From CAIWHR01 sp963809965 (lineage in GTDB: Bacteria; Pseudomonadota; Gammaproteobacteria; Burkholderiales; Casimicrobiaceae): a stretch of DNA of 64,000 nucleotides. Under the pieces are notes generated by a model. That model was not told the origin of the DNA, made no database searches, and saw nothing but the letters and a program-made list of their open reading frames with translations. Where the stretch lies: assembly GCA_963809965.1 (NCBI GenBank), contig CAWELU010000035.1, positions 1 through 64,000 on the forward strand, read 5' to 3'. How positions within the stretch are numbered: the first letter of the stretch is position 1; every line of letters starts with the position of its first letter. Shown in pieces: positions 19,757 through 29,455 of this stretch. The translations under genes were made by a program, and so were the position numbers.

Positions 19757-20888
19757 GTGGCCGCCACCGAGATGCCCGTCGCTGCCGCACACCGCCTGGT
19801 CGTCAAGGTCGGCTCGAGCCTCGTCACCGACGCCGGGCGCGGACTCGATCATGCTGCGGTCGGTCGCTGGGCCGCGCAGATCGCGGAGCTCAAGCGAGGC
19901 GGCAGGGAGATTGTCCTTGTATCCTCCGGTGCCATCGCCGAGGGCATCAGACGGCTCGGCTGGACGGCGCGTCCGTCGGCGATGCACGAGCTGCAGGCCG
20001 CAGCGGCCGTCGGGCAGATGGGTCTCGTCCAGGCGTACGAGGCCGCTTTCGCGCAATTCGGCCTGCATACCGCCCAGATCCTGCTCACGCACGACGATCT
20101 CGCCGACCGGCGCCGTTACCTCAATGCGCGTTCGACGATCCTGACGCTGCTTGCGCTCAACGTGATACCGATCATCAACGAGAACGACACGGTCACCACC
20201 GACGAAATCCGGTTCGGCGACAACGACACGCTCGGCGCGCTGGTGACCAATCTGATCGAGGCCGACGTGCTGGTGCTGTTGACGGATCAGCAGGGGCTCT
20301 ACTCCGCCGACCCGCGCAAGGACCCGGCCGCAACGCTTGTACGAACCGCGCCCGCCGGCGACCCTGAGCTCGAGGCGATGGCGGGCGGCGTGGGCAGCGC
20401 CATTGGCCGTGGTGGAATGCTGACCAAGGTACTCGCGGCCAAGCGAGCTGCCCGATCCGGCGCATCGACCGTGATCGCCTGCGGCAGCGAGGACCGGGTG
20501 CTGCTGCGGCTTGCCGCCGGTGAAGCCGATCGGCACGTCGCTGATCGCGCCCGAGGCCTCGCTCGGCGCGCGCAAGCAGTGGCTCGCCGATCATGTGCAG
20601 CTCGCCGGGCGCCTCACGCTCGATCCCGGCGCCGTGCGCGCGCTCGCCCGCGAGGGCAAGAGCCTGCTGCCGATCGGCGTCGTCGCGGTGGACGGCGAAT
20701 TCGGGCGCGGCGAGGTCGTCGGCTGTTTCGATCCCGGCGGTCGCGAGGTCGCCCGCGGCCTCGTCAACTACGGCGCGCAGGAAACCCGGCGCATTCTCCG
20801 CAAGCCCTCGTCCGAGATCGAGGCGATCCTCGGTTACATCGACGAGCCCGAGCTCATCCATCGAGACAATTTGGTCCTCCTCGGTTGA
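19757..20888 (+). CDS. proB: Glutamate 5-kinase (one +1 shift near 20522)
   Basis: GTG at 19757, two bases after the obgE stop (ATG at 19772 is possible). Kinase motifs: VVKVGSSLVTDAGRG, VSSGAIAEGIRRLG, PIINENDTVTTDEIRFGDND. One extra base within LRLAAG/(K)PIGTSL switches frame into the PUA domain (SLLPIGVVAVDGEFGRGEVV). Corrected length is 376 residues, normal for ProB. First step of proline synthesis: ATP-dependent phosphorylation of glutamate. The proB-obgE neighbourhood is common in betaproteobacteria. Confidence 0.95.
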
Positions 20889-21031
20889 ACACCGAGAAGG
20901 ACCAAGTTGCGGCGCATCGACACCCGGAGAACCTTACCCTACACTCCACTTCCCCAGGCAGAAAAACAGCGCGGCCGGTCCGCGGCGGCCGGCCGCGCCT
21001 CCGCCCAACCGTCAGCCCAGGGAGGCTACCG

Positions 21032-21598
21032 ATGGCACTGGTCGACCGCGTCAAGAACATCCTGCTCACGCCCAAGACCGAATGGCCCGTGATCGCCGAG
21101 GAAGCGGCGACGACGCAGTCGCTCTACGTCGGCTACATCCTGATCCTTGCCGCCATCGGGCCGGTCGCGATGCTGATCACGAACCCCATGCTGATGGCAG
21201 GCGTGGCGATCGTCAGCTACCTGATCAGCCTCGCCGTCACCTATCTGCTGGCGTTGATCGTCGACGCGCTGGCGTCGACTTTCGGTGGCGAGAAGAACTT
21301 CATCCAGTCGCTCAAGCTGACCGCCTATTCGTACACCGCGGCGTGGATCGCCGGCATTTTTCAGCTGATCGGCTTCCTCGGCGGCATCGTCGGCCTGCTT
21401 GCGGCGATCTACTCCTTCTACACCTTCTATCTCGGGGTGGCGACGCTGAAGAAGTGCCCACAGGACAAGGCGGTCGCCTACACGATCGTCGTCGTCATCT
21501 GCGGCATCGTGCTCGGCGTGGTGCTCGGCGGCGTTCTCATGTCCCCGCTGCTTGGCGGGAGCATGATGGGCACGACGGGGCTGGGCGCGATGCGCTGA
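21032..21598 (+). CDS. Yip1-domain membrane protein
   Basis: 188 residues with a good ribosome-binding site (GGGAGGCT) before ATG 21032. It begins MALVDRVKNILLTPKTEWPV, the typical bacterial Yip1 N-terminus, with about five hydrophobic helices to the end. Function of bacterial Yip1 proteins is unknown. Its stop is five bases from the convergent rppH stop. Confidence 0.85.
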   Translation: MALVDRVKNILLTPKTEWPVIAEEAATTQSLYVGYILILAAIGPVAMLITNPMLMAGVAIVSYLISLAVTYLLALIVDALASTFGGEKNFIQSLKLTAYSYTAAWIAGIFQLIGFLGGIVGLLAAIYSFYTFYLGVATLKKCPQDKAVAYTIVVVICGIVLGVVLGGVLMSPLLGGSMMGTTGLGAMR

Positions 21599-21602
21599 AA
21601 TC

Positions 21603-22154
21603 TCAGGCGGTGGGATCGGCGTAGGACGGCGGCATCGCAACCCGCGCAAGGCCGTACAGCCGCTCACGCCGCGTCTGCGGTCGTGCGTACAGGAAGCGCT
21701 CGAGCTCGGTCAGCGCGCGCCGATAGACATCGCGCTTGAAATCGATCACCGTGTCGAGCGGCACCCAGTAGTCGTGCCACCGCCACGCGTCGAATTCCGG
21801 GTGTTCGCTCGCGCGCAAGGAAACGTCGGTATCGCGACCGACGAGCCGGAGCAGATACCAGATCTGCTTCTGCCCGCGGTAGCTACCCCGCCACTCGCGC
21901 TTCACCCAGTGATGCGGCACCTCGTAACGCAGCCATTCGCGCGTGCGTCCCAGGATCCTGACGTGCCTCGGCTCGAGCCCGACTTCTTCGTGCAGCTCCC
22001 GGTACATCGCCCGCTCGGGCGTTTCACCGGCATTGATGCCGCCCTGCGGAAATTGCCACGAATGTTCTCGGACCCGTTTACCCCAAAAGACCTGGTTCCT
22101 GGCGTTTACGATAACGATGGCGACGTTCGGGCGAAAACCGTCGCGATCCAGCAT
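21603..22154 (-). CDS. rppH: RNA pyrophosphohydrolase
   Basis: 183 residues from ATG 22154: MLDRDGFRPNVAIVIVNARN. The Nudix box is GGINAGETPERAMYRELHEE followed by VGL. Also conserved is WQFPQGGI. Removes pyrophosphate from mRNA 5' ends, starting 5'-dependent decay; also hydrolyses diadenosine polyphosphates. Confidence 0.95.
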   Translation of the reverse strand: MLDRDGFRPNVAIVIVNARNQVFWGKRVREHSWQFPQGGINAGETPERAMYRELHEEVGLEPRHVRILGRTREWLRYEVPHHWVKREWRGSYRGQKQIWYLLRLVGRDTDVSLRASEHPEFDAWRWHDYWVPLDTVIDFKRDVYRRALTELERFLYARPQTRRERLYGLARVAMPPSYADPTA

Positions 22155-22554
22155 CGCGGTCACCCCGAAAATCAAGTTGCGATCATTGTTCCACAGATCG
22201 CACCGTTGGCCAGACGCAGGAACCGTGCCACGCCCTGTGCATGCGGCGCTGCACGTGGACGCGCAGAGCTCAGCCGCCGTGGCGGGGATGGGCGCCACTC
22301 CGGGCGCTGCGGCGCGGTCAAACAACCCAGCATTTCCGCTTGCGCGAGATCAATGCGCACCCCTGGCATCACCGGCATCCTAGACGCGAAGAATTGGCCC
22401 GGCCCACCCGGGCGTCGTGAGGGCGAGGTGCATTTTCGACTATTCGCGGTCATGGTGCGGCCGCCCGGCAGGGACCAGGACCCCGATGCGGTACGCAGTC
22501 CACGGTCGGACGCGTTGGCGGAAGATGCCGTGCCGGCATTCCCCTAACCGTCAC
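22155..22554. other. Divergent rppH-napF intergenic region
   Basis: About 400 bp with no convincing gene. It must carry promoters for both rppH and the nap operon. The only candidate regulatory word I find is the FNR-like site at 22340-22353. Confidence 0.5.
22340..22353 (+). promoter_or_regulatory. Possible FNR/Anr/Dnr half-matched site upstream of nap
   Basis: TTGCGCGAGATCAA compared with the TTGAT-N4-ATCAA consensus: the right half is perfect, the left half matches three of five. It lies about 200 bp upstream of napF. Oxygen or nitrogen-oxide control of nap is common, but this site is weak evidence. Confidence 0.3.
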
Positions 22555-23073
22555 ATGGATATCCGCCGTCGCCGTCTACTGTTCGGCCGCGTTGCGGCGC
22601 GCGACCCGCTGTTGCCGCCGTGGGTACGCGCGCCTTCGGCTTTTGCCGATGCGTGCACGCGCTGCGGCGACTGCGCCGCCGCCTGCCCCACGGGGATCAT
22701 CGATGCTTCCGGAGCGTTGCCGGTCGTCGATTTCGCACGCGGCGAGTGCACGTTCTGCGGCGACTGCGTCCGGGTCTGCCCGGAGCCTGCGTTCGATCGC
22801 GCCGCATTCGATGCGGGAGCCACACCCTGGATGCTGGTTGCAGCGATTGGTGCAGCCTGCCTCGCCCGGGCGAACGTCGTCTGCCGGACGTGCGGCGATG
22901 CGTGCGCCGAGGGCGCGATTCGTTTTCCGCCGGCGCCGGGCCGAGCGGCCGTGCCTCGCCTCGACGCGGCGGCATGCACCGGTTGTGGCGCGTGCGTGGC
23001 TGTCTGCCCGGCGGAGGCGATTACCGTTGCGTCGGCTTCGACGCCAGTCGTCGCGGTCGCGGGCATGCAATGA
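22555..23073 (+). CDS. napF: Ferredoxin-type protein NapF
   Basis: 172 residues: MDIRRRRLLFGR, then [4Fe-4S] motifs CTRCGDCAAACPTGII, CTFCGDCVRVCPEP, and a C-terminal CTGCGACVAVCPAEAI; an additional CxxC pair (CRTCGDAC) sits between. Cytoplasmic protein that interacts with NapA before Tat export and helps Fe-S maturation. Its stop overlaps the napD start (ATGA at 23070-23073). Confidence 0.93.
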   Translation: MDIRRRRLLFGRVAARDPLLPPWVRAPSAFADACTRCGDCAAACPTGIIDASGALPVVDFARGECTFCGDCVRVCPEPAFDRAAFDAGATPWMLVAAIGAACLARANVVCRTCGDACAEGAIRFPPAPGRAAVPRLDAAACTGCGACVAVCPAEAITVASASTPVVAVAGMQ

Positions 23074-23321
23074 ACATCTCGAGCCTGGTGGTGCGCGCGC
23101 GGCCCGAACGTTGTCCCGACGTGCGCACCGCGCTCGAGGCGATGCCCGGCCTCGAAGTCCGCGCCGCAACTGATGCGGGTCAGCTGATCGTCGTCGCCGA
23201 GCATCCCGATGCGTCGGCGGCAGCCGACAGCTATGTAGCTATGCACAAGATCGAGGGTGTGCTCTCGGTCTCGCTTGTTTACCAACGCAACGAAGACGCC
23301 GGTACCACCGAGGAGAGTTGA
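23070..23321 (+). CDS. napD: NapA-specific chaperone NapD
   Basis: 83 residues: MNISSLVVRARPERCPDVRT, with the ferredoxin-like fold typical of NapD. Binds the NapA twin-arginine signal peptide and delays export until the molybdenum cofactor is inserted. Translationally coupled to napF; napA starts three bases after its stop. Confidence 0.92.
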   Translation: MNISSLVVRARPERCPDVRTALEAMPGLEVRAATDAGQLIVVAEHPDASAAADSYVAMHKIEGVLSVSLVYQRNEDAGTTEES

Positions 23322-23324
23322 GCC

Positions 23325-25847
23325 ATGACGATCAATCGACGCGACTTCATCAAGGCGCAGGCCGCGGCCGCTGCCGCCGCCGCCGCGGGCATCGAGTTGC
23401 CGGGCACCGCTCTCGCGCAGCAGGCGAAGGCGAAGGACGACGTCCGTTGGGACAAGGCGCCGTGCCGGTTCTGCGGCGTGGGCTGCAGCGTGCTGGTCGG
23501 CACCAAGGAAGGCCGCGTTGTCGCCACGCAGGGTGATCCCGACGCGCCCGTGAACAAGGGCCTCAACTGCATCAAGGGTTACTTCCTGTCGAAGATCATG
23601 TACGGCGCCGATCGGCTGACCACACCGCTGCTCCGCAAGAAGAACGGCAAGTACGACAAGGAGGGCGAGTTCACGGCCGTGTCGTGGAACGAGGCGTTCG
23701 ACGTGATGGCCGAGAAATGGAAGGAATCGCTCGCCAAGAAGGGCCCGACTTCCGTCGGCATGTTCGGGTCCGGCCAGTGGACGATCTGGGAAGGCTACGC
23801 CGCCGCGAAGCTCTTCAAGGCCGGCTTCCGCTCGAACAACCTCGACCCGAACGCGCGTCACTGCATGGCGAGTGCCGTCGCGGGCTTCATGCGCACCTTC
23901 GGCATCGACGAGCCGATGGGCTGCTACGACGACCTCGAGCAGGCCGACGCGTTCGTGCTGTGGGGCTCGAACATGGCAGAGATGCATCCGATCCTGTGGT
24001 CGCGGCTCACCGACCGCCGGCTCACCGCGCCGCACGTGAAGGTGGCCGTGCTGTCGACGTTCGAGCACCGGAGCTTCGACCTCGCCGACCTGCCGATCGT
24101 GATGACGCCGCAGGGCGACATGGCGATCCTCAACTACATCTGCCACCACATCATCTCGAAGAACAGGGTGAACAAGGCGTTCGTCGAGAAGAACGTGAAC
24201 TTCATGAAGGGCGCCACGGACATCGGTTACGGCCTGCGTCCGAATCACGCGCTCGAGAAGGACCAGGGCAACAACGGCTATCCGGGCGCGGACGGCAATC
24301 CCAAGGGCGATCCGAACAAGGCCGAGAAGATGACCTTCGAGGAGTTCGCCAAGTTCGTTGCGGAATACAACGTCGAGAAGGCCTCGAAGATCTCCGGCGT
24401 GCCGGTCCGCGAGCTCGAGGCACTGGCCGAGATCTACGCCGATCCGAAGACGAAGGTGGTCTCGTACTGGACGATGGGCTTCAACCAGCACACGCGCGGG
24501 ACGTGGGTCAACAACATGATCTACAACGTGCACCTGCTGGTGGGCAAGATCTCCGAGCCGGGCAACGGCCCGTTCTCGCTCACCGGACAGCCCTCGGCAT
24601 GCGGCACCGCGCGCGAAGTCGGCACGTTTTCGCATCGGTTGCCCGCCGACATGGTCGTCGTCAATCCGAAGGACCGTAAGTTCTGCGAGGACATCTGGCA
24701 GCTGCCGGAAGGGACGCTACCCGACAAGATCGGCTTCCACGCCGTCGCCCAGAGCCGGATGCTGAAGGACGGCAAGCTCAACTGCTACTGGACGATGACG
24801 ACCAACAACATGCAGGCCGGTCCGAACATCAACCAGGAGATCTACCCCGGTTGGCGGAATCGGGAAAACTTCGTCGTCGTGTCGGATGCGTATCCGACGG
24901 TCTCCGCGCTCGCCGCCGACCTGATCCTTCCCGCCGCAATGTGGGTCGAAAAGGAAGGCGCCTATGGCAACGCCGAGCGGCGCACACAGTTCTGGCGGCA
25001 ACAGGTGAAGGCGCCCGGCGAGTCGCGCTCCGACCTCTGGCAGCTGATGGAGTTCGCCAAGCGCTTCAAGGTCGAGGAAGTGTGGCCGGCGGAGCTCATC
25101 GCCAAGAAGCCGGAGTACAAGGGCAAGACGCTCTACGACGTGCTGTTCGCGAACGGTGTCGTCAACAAGTTTCCGGCAAAGGACACGCAGCCGGGCTACG
25201 AGAACGACGAGGCCAGGTTGCTGGGCTTCTATGCGCAGAAAGGCCTGTTCGAGGAGTACCGCACCTTCGGCGTTGGCCACGGGCACGATCTCGCCGAGTT
25301 CGAGACCTACCACAAGGCGCGCGGCCTGCGCTGGCCGGTGATCGACGGCAAGGAAACGTTGTGGCGCTTCCGCGAGGGCTACGACCCCTACGTCAAGAAG
25401 GGCGAGGGCCTGAAGTTCTACGGCAAGCCCGACGGCAAGGCCGTGATCTTTGCACTGCCGTGGGTACCAGCCGCCGAGGCGCCCGACAAGGATTACAACC
25501 TGTGGCTGTGCACCGGCCGCGTGCTCGAGCATTGGCACACCGGATCGATGACGCGGCGCGTGGCCGAGCTGCATCGATCGTTCCCGGAAGCGGTCGTGTT
25601 CATGCATCCGGACGATGCGAAGGCGCGCGGCCTGCAGCGCGGCATGGAGTGCAAGGTCACCTCGCGGCGCGGCGAGATGGTCGCCCGCGTCGAGACGCGC
25701 GGCCGCAACAAGCCGCCGGAGGGCCTCGTTTTCGTTCCCTTCTTCGACGAGGCGCGGCTCGTGAACAAGCTCACGCTCGACGCGACCTGCCCGATCTCCA
25801 AGGAGACCGATTTCAAGAAATGCGCGGTCAAGGTGACCAAGGTCTGA
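23325..25847 (+). CDS. napA: Periplasmic nitrate reductase catalytic subunit NapA
   Basis: 840 residues, intact. Twin-arginine signal NRRDFIKAQ at residues 4-12. The N-terminal [4Fe-4S] site is CRFCGVGC...C with Cys at about 47, 50, 54 and 82. The molybdenum-ligand Cys is in ARHCMASAVAGFMRTFGIDE near residue 180. Bis-MGD enzyme reducing nitrate to nitrite in the periplasm without direct proton pumping. Central gene of the napFDAGHBC operon. Confidence 0.98.
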   Translation: MTINRRDFIKAQAAAAAAAAAGIELPGTALAQQAKAKDDVRWDKAPCRFCGVGCSVLVGTKEGRVVATQGDPDAPVNKGLNCIKGYFLSKIMYGADRLTTPLLRKKNGKYDKEGEFTAVSWNEAFDVMAEKWKESLAKKGPTSVGMFGSGQWTIWEGYAAAKLFKAGFRSNNLDPNARHCMASAVAGFMRTFGIDEPMGCYDDLEQADAFVLWGSNMAEMHPILWSRLTDRRLTAPHVKVAVLSTFEHRSFDLADLPIVMTPQGDMAILNYICHHIISKNRVNKAFVEKNVNFMKGATDIGYGLRPNHALEKDQGNNGYPGADGNPKGDPNKAEKMTFEEFAKFVAEYNVEKASKISGVPVRELEALAEIYADPKTKVVSYWTMGFNQHTRGTWVNNMIYNVHLLVGKISEPGNGPFSLTGQPSACGTAREVGTFSHRLPADMVVVNPKDRKFCEDIWQLPEGTLPDKIGFHAVAQSRMLKDGKLNCYWTMTTNNMQAGPNINQEIYPGWRNRENFVVVSDAYPTVSALAADLILPAAMWVEKEGAYGNAERRTQFWRQQVKAPGESRSDLWQLMEFAKRFKVEEVWPAELIAKKPEYKGKTLYDVLFANGVVNKFPAKDTQPGYENDEARLLGFYAQKGLFEEYRTFGVGHGHDLAEFETYHKARGLRWPVIDGKETLWRFREGYDPYVKKGEGLKFYGKPDGKAVIFALPWVPAAEAPDKDYNLWLCTGRVLEHWHTGSMTRRVAELHRSFPEAVVFMHPDDAKARGLQRGMECKVTSRRGEMVARVETRGRNKPPEGLVFVPFFDEARLVNKLTLDATCPISKETDFKKCAVKVTKV

Positions 25848-25935
25848 CCGGGCGCTCCGTGGACTGTTCCGGATTCGATGATGGTCGTCTTGGCGCAAGG
25901 TGTCGGTCGTTTCGGAATTGTTCGGTAGAGGCATC

Positions 25936-26695
25936 GTGACCGTTCGACCGAACCCCTCGCTCTGCCGACACAGCGCGGCGCCGCTTCCTGGCGTCGGCCG
26001 GAGCGATCGGCGCCGCCGGACTGCTCTCGCTCGGCGCCGGCATCGTGGCCCGCGATGCCCGGGCGTTGCCGGCGCAGGCAGTACGCCCGCCAGGGGCGCT
26101 CCCCGAAGACAAATTCCTCGGTGCTTGCGTGCGCTGCGGCCAATGCGTCCGCACCTGCCCTTACGACACGCTCAAGCTCGCGGAGTTGGGCAGCGGCATC
26201 GGCGTCGGCACCCCCTACTTCACCGCGCGCAGCATTCCCTGCGAGATGTGCGAGGACATTCCCTGCGTCAAGGCGTGTCCGACAAACGCGCTCGACCACA
26301 CGTTGACCGACATCGCGAAGTCGCGGATGGGCCTTGCGGTGCTGATCGACGAGGAGCGTTGCCTCAATGCACTCGGCATGCGGTGCGACGTCTGCTATCG
26401 CGCCTGCCCGCTCCTCGGCAAGGCGATCACGCTGGAGGTCCGCCATAACGTCCGCACCAACAAGCACGCCATGTTCATCCCGACCGTGCATTCGGACGCG
26501 TGCACCGGCTGCGGTAAGTGCGAGAAATCGTGCGTGCTGGACGGCGAGTCGGCGATCAAGGTTCTCCCGGTCAAGCTGGCGACAGCCGGCGGCAGCGGGC
26601 ACTACCGGCTGGGCTGGAAGGAGAAGGAGAAGGCCGGCCACTCGCTGATTCCGGACGCGCTCGAACTGCCGACACGCAGGCCGGACGCCCCATGA
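25936..26695 (+). CDS. napG: Ferredoxin-type protein NapG (one +1 shift near 25963)
   Basis: The twin-arginine signal RRRFLASAGAIGAAGLLSLG and the body GACVRCGQCVRTCPYDTLKL are in one frame that has no start codon before an upstream stop. A GTG at 25936, behind a GTAGAGG ribosome-binding site, gives TVRPNPSL in the preceding frame; one extra base joins them. Corrected length is 252 residues. Four [4Fe-4S] motifs are visible, including CEMCEDIPCVKACP and CTGCGKCEKSC. With NapH it passes quinol electrons towards NapC/NapB. Confidence 0.9.
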
Positions 26696-26710
26696 CCGAT
26701 CGCAGCGGAC

Positions 26711-27643
26711 ATGCTTGATTCCGTCATTCGGCCGACCGTCGTTTCCGCCAACGCGGGAGACGAACGACGTACTCTGCAAGGCGCAGCGGCACTCCTCGGC
26801 GCCGACGCGACGCGCACGCGCGGATGGTTCGCCACGCACAAATGGCTGCTGCTGCGGCGCCTCTCGCAGCTCGCGATCCTCGCCCTGTTTCTCGCGGGTC
26901 CGCTCGCGGGAATCCGGATCGTAAAGGGAAATCTGGCGGCAAGCGAGACGTTGGGCGTGCTGCCTCTTGCCGAGCCGTTCGTTGTGCTTCAGTCAATGGC
27001 CGCGGGACAGATTCCGTACCAAACCGTGCTCATCGGCGCGGTGATCGTGCTCGCCCTCTATCTCGTCGTCGGGGGCCGCGCGTTCTGCGCATGGGTCTGC
27101 CCCGTCAACATCGTCACCGACGCGGCGGCGTGTCTGCGCGCGCGGCTGGGGATCCGCAATGCGCGCTCGCCCTCACCCGCCACGCGATACTGGCTGCTGG
27201 CCGGAACGCTGCTGGCCGCGTTCGCCACCGGCACGCTCGCTTGGGAATTCGTGAACCCGGTGTCGATGACGCACCGCACGCTGATCTTCGGTGGCGGACT
27301 TGCGTGGGGGATCGTCGTCGCGGTGTTTCTCTTCGATCTCGTCGTCGCGCATCGCGGCTGGTGCGGCCATGTCTGCCCGCAGGGTGCGCTCTATGCGCTG
27401 CTGGGCAAGGCGTCCCTGGTTCGCGTATCTGCCCGTCGCCGTAGCGCCTGCGACGACTGCGCCGACTGCTACGCCGTATGCCCCGAGCCGGCCGTCATTC
27501 CACCGGCGTTGAAGCCCAAGGATTCCCTGGCTACCCCCGTGATCACCGCCGGCGCCTGCACCAACTGCGGCCGCTGCATCGACGTCTGCAACCGTGACGT
27601 CTTCGCCTTCACCCTCCGATTCGACCGAAGGAGCGCACCATGA
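26711..27643 (+). CDS. napH: Membrane quinol-oxidising protein NapH
   Basis: 310 residues with four to five membrane helices, the conserved CAWVCPVNIVTDAA and GWCGHVCPQGALYALLG motifs (Cys-X3-Cys-Pro), and two C-terminal [4Fe-4S] sites, CDDCADCYAVCPEP and CTNCGRCIDVCN. Forms the NapGH menaquinol/ubiquinol dehydrogenase. Its stop overlaps the napB start (ATGA). Confidence 0.95.
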   Translation: MLDSVIRPTVVSANAGDERRTLQGAAALLGADATRTRGWFATHKWLLLRRLSQLAILALFLAGPLAGIRIVKGNLAASETLGVLPLAEPFVVLQSMAAGQIPYQTVLIGAVIVLALYLVVGGRAFCAWVCPVNIVTDAAACLRARLGIRNARSPSPATRYWLLAGTLLAAFATGTLAWEFVNPVSMTHRTLIFGGGLAWGIVVAVFLFDLVVAHRGWCGHVCPQGALYALLGKASLVRVSARRRSACDDCADCYAVCPEPAVIPPALKPKDSLATPVITAGACTNCGRCIDVCNRDVFAFTLRFDRRSAP

Positions 27644-28107
27644 GTCCCGCCCGCCTGTTGCCCCTCATCGCCGCCGCGTTGGCGCTCGCGATCGCGCCCC
27701 CGGCACTCGCCGCGGATGGACCGGTGAATCTCCAGTCGCTGCGTGGGGAGACGCCGATCGACCAGACCAACGAGCCCGACATCGTCAAGCTTCAGCGCGA
27801 TCAACCGCCGATCCCGCGCAGCTCGAGGACCGAGCCACCGTTGATACCGCATTCGATCCGCGGCTACCAGATCACGAAGAACTTCAACAAGTGCATGGAC
27901 TGCCACGCGTGGTCGAAGGCCCGTGACACCGGCGCGACGAAGGTCAGCCAGACGCATTTCAAGGACGCATCGGGCCGCGAGCTCGCCAACATCACGCCGG
28001 CCCGCTACTTCTGCAACACCTGCCACATCTCGCAGACCGACGCGAAACCGCTCGTGGCCAACACGTTCCAGCCCGCACCGGAACTCGCACCCAAGAAAAC
28101 GCCATGA
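27640..28107 (+). CDS. napB: Dihaem cytochrome c NapB
   Basis: 155 residues: signal peptide LIAAALALAIAPPALAA, then haem sites CMDCHAW and CNTCHIS, and conserved IPHSIRGYQITKNFNKC. Small subunit of the NapAB complex that feeds electrons to NapA. Followed by an 80 bp palindromic repeat, then napC. Confidence 0.96.
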   Translation: MSPARLLPLIAAALALAIAPPALAADGPVNLQSLRGETPIDQTNEPDIVKLQRDQPPIPRSSRTEPPLIPHSIRGYQITKNFNKCMDCHAWSKARDTGATKVSQTHFKDASGRELANITPARYFCNTCHISQTDAKPLVANTFQPAPELAPKKTP

Positions 28108-28109
28108 GC

Positions 28110-28192
28110 GCCGCCGGGCCGCCCCAAGGCGCGAATTGCGCCCCCTCGGGGGGCCGCGCCGCGGCCTTGGCCGCAAGCGTGGGGGTACACCA
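28110..28192. repeat. REP-like intergenic palindromic element inside the nap operon
   Basis: The napB-napC spacer contains GGGCCGCCCCAAGGCGC, then CCCCCTCGGGGGG, and ends with AAGCGTGGGGGTACACC. I recognise this layout as a repeat dispersed through intergenic regions of Burkholderiales and relatives. It can fold into strong hairpins and may set the NapB:NapC mRNA ratio. Confidence 0.6.
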
Positions 28193-28879
28193 ATGAGCGC
28201 TGCGATCCAGGGGGAAACCATGCAGAACATCGAGATGAAGGAAGGCCTCGTCAAGCGGCTGTGGAACCGGATCGGCAAGGCCGGTTTGCTGTTCACGGTC
28301 GCGGCCTTCGCGGCGGGCATTGCCGCGTGGGGCGCCTTCAACTGGTCGCTCGAGCTGTCCAATACCGAAGCGTTCTGCATCTCGTGCCACGAGATGAAGG
28401 AGAACGTGTTCAAGGAGTACCAGAACACGGTCCACTACCAGAATCGCACGGGCGTCCGCGCCACCTGTCCCGACTGCCACGTGCCGAAGGAATGGGTCCA
28501 CAAGATGATCCGCAAGATCCAGGCATCGAACGAGCTTTGGCACAAGGCGCTGGGCTCGGTCGACACGCCCGAGAAATTCAATGCCAAGCGACTCGCGCTG
28601 GCGCGGAACGAGTGGGCGCGGATGAAGGCGACGGACTCGCGCGAGTGCCGCAACTGCCATCATTACGAATCGATGGATTACGCCGAGCAGGGCCGTCGCG
28701 CCTCGGCGCAGCATCAGAAGGGTTTCGGCGAGGACAAGACGTGCATCGACTGCCACAAGGGCATCGCGCATGCACTGCCGCCCATCGAGCAGGACATCGG
28801 CGCGCCGAAGGTCACCGATGCGGGTGGCGAGCCGGTCACGGCTCCTTTGAGGGACCAACTCGCGCGCCGCGCGCCCTGA
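28193..28879 (+). CDS. napC: Tetrahaem quinol dehydrogenase NapC
   Basis: 228 residues from ATG 28193. One N-terminal membrane anchor (FTVAAFAAGIAAWGAFNW), then four haem sites CISCH, CPDCH, CRNCH, CIDCH, in NapC/NirT family order. Transfers electrons from quinol to NapAB. Last gene of the operon. Confidence 0.96.
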   Translation: MSAAIQGETMQNIEMKEGLVKRLWNRIGKAGLLFTVAAFAAGIAAWGAFNWSLELSNTEAFCISCHEMKENVFKEYQNTVHYQNRTGVRATCPDCHVPKEWVHKMIRKIQASNELWHKALGSVDTPEKFNAKRLALARNEWARMKATDSRECRNCHHYESMDYAEQGRRASAQHQKGFGEDKTCIDCHKGIAHALPPIEQDIGAPKVTDAGGEPVTAPLRDQLARRAP

Positions 28880-29089
28880 TCACGCGGTTGTTTTTCACCT
28901 GCCGCACAGTCCGAAGCATACGCGGACACAGTCCAGCCGCGATCCACGCATCTGGCAGGATCGCCTTTGGCGCGCCCCTTCCTGAGTTCCCTTCACGGCC
29001 TTTGCTGAGCGGCCAGGACTGCGCCGCCCGTTTTCATGCCTGGCGACGGAGAGCCTGCAAGAGCGGTCGAGCAGACTGGCGCGACGCTG

Positions 29090-29455
29090 TCACGCGGCCG
29101 CACCGAGGACGAACTCCGCACGGATCTCGCGGAAGGGCACCAGCAGCTTGCCCTCCGCGTCGCGCTCGACCAGACCGACTTCGAGCAGCACGCGGCAATC
29201 GTCGTATACCCGCTTGACGTCCCGCTGCAACGCGCGTGCAAGTGCGCGAGCGCCGAGCGGCCCGTCGGCCTGAAGCCGCTCGATGAGTTCCCAACGCTTC
29301 GGCGACAGGACCTTGAAAAGGGCCGCAGGCGAGGAAAACGAGAAGTGCTCCCCCTGGTAGCGGCGACGGCTGCCCGCTTGCTTCATTCTTCCGCGGACCC
29401 GCGACCGCCAAGCGGATTCGTCAGGCTCGATGCGGATGGTGGCTGTGCGGCTCAT
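29090..29455 (-). CDS. HTH DNA-binding protein, probable antitoxin partner of the TumE-type toxin
   Basis: 121 residues. The central part, LFKVLSPKRWELIERLQADG then LGARALARALQRDVKRVYDD, is a winged-helix DNA-binding domain of the kind paired with DUF6516/TumE toxins; the end GLVERDAEGKLLVPFREIRA is also typical. It overlaps the upstream toxin-like gene by four bases (29452-29455), indicating coupling. Probably represses the pair and neutralises the toxin. Confidence 0.75.
   Translation of the reverse strand: MSRTATIRIEPDESAWRSRVRGRMKQAGSRRRYQGEHFSFSSPAALFKVLSPKRWELIERLQADGPLGARALARALQRDVKRVYDDCRVLLEVGLVERDAEGKLLVPFREIRAEFVLGAAA

Noticed and set aside
22551..24635. 694-codon minus-strand frame
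   Set aside because: Antisense to napF, napD and napA, all of which are unmistakable.
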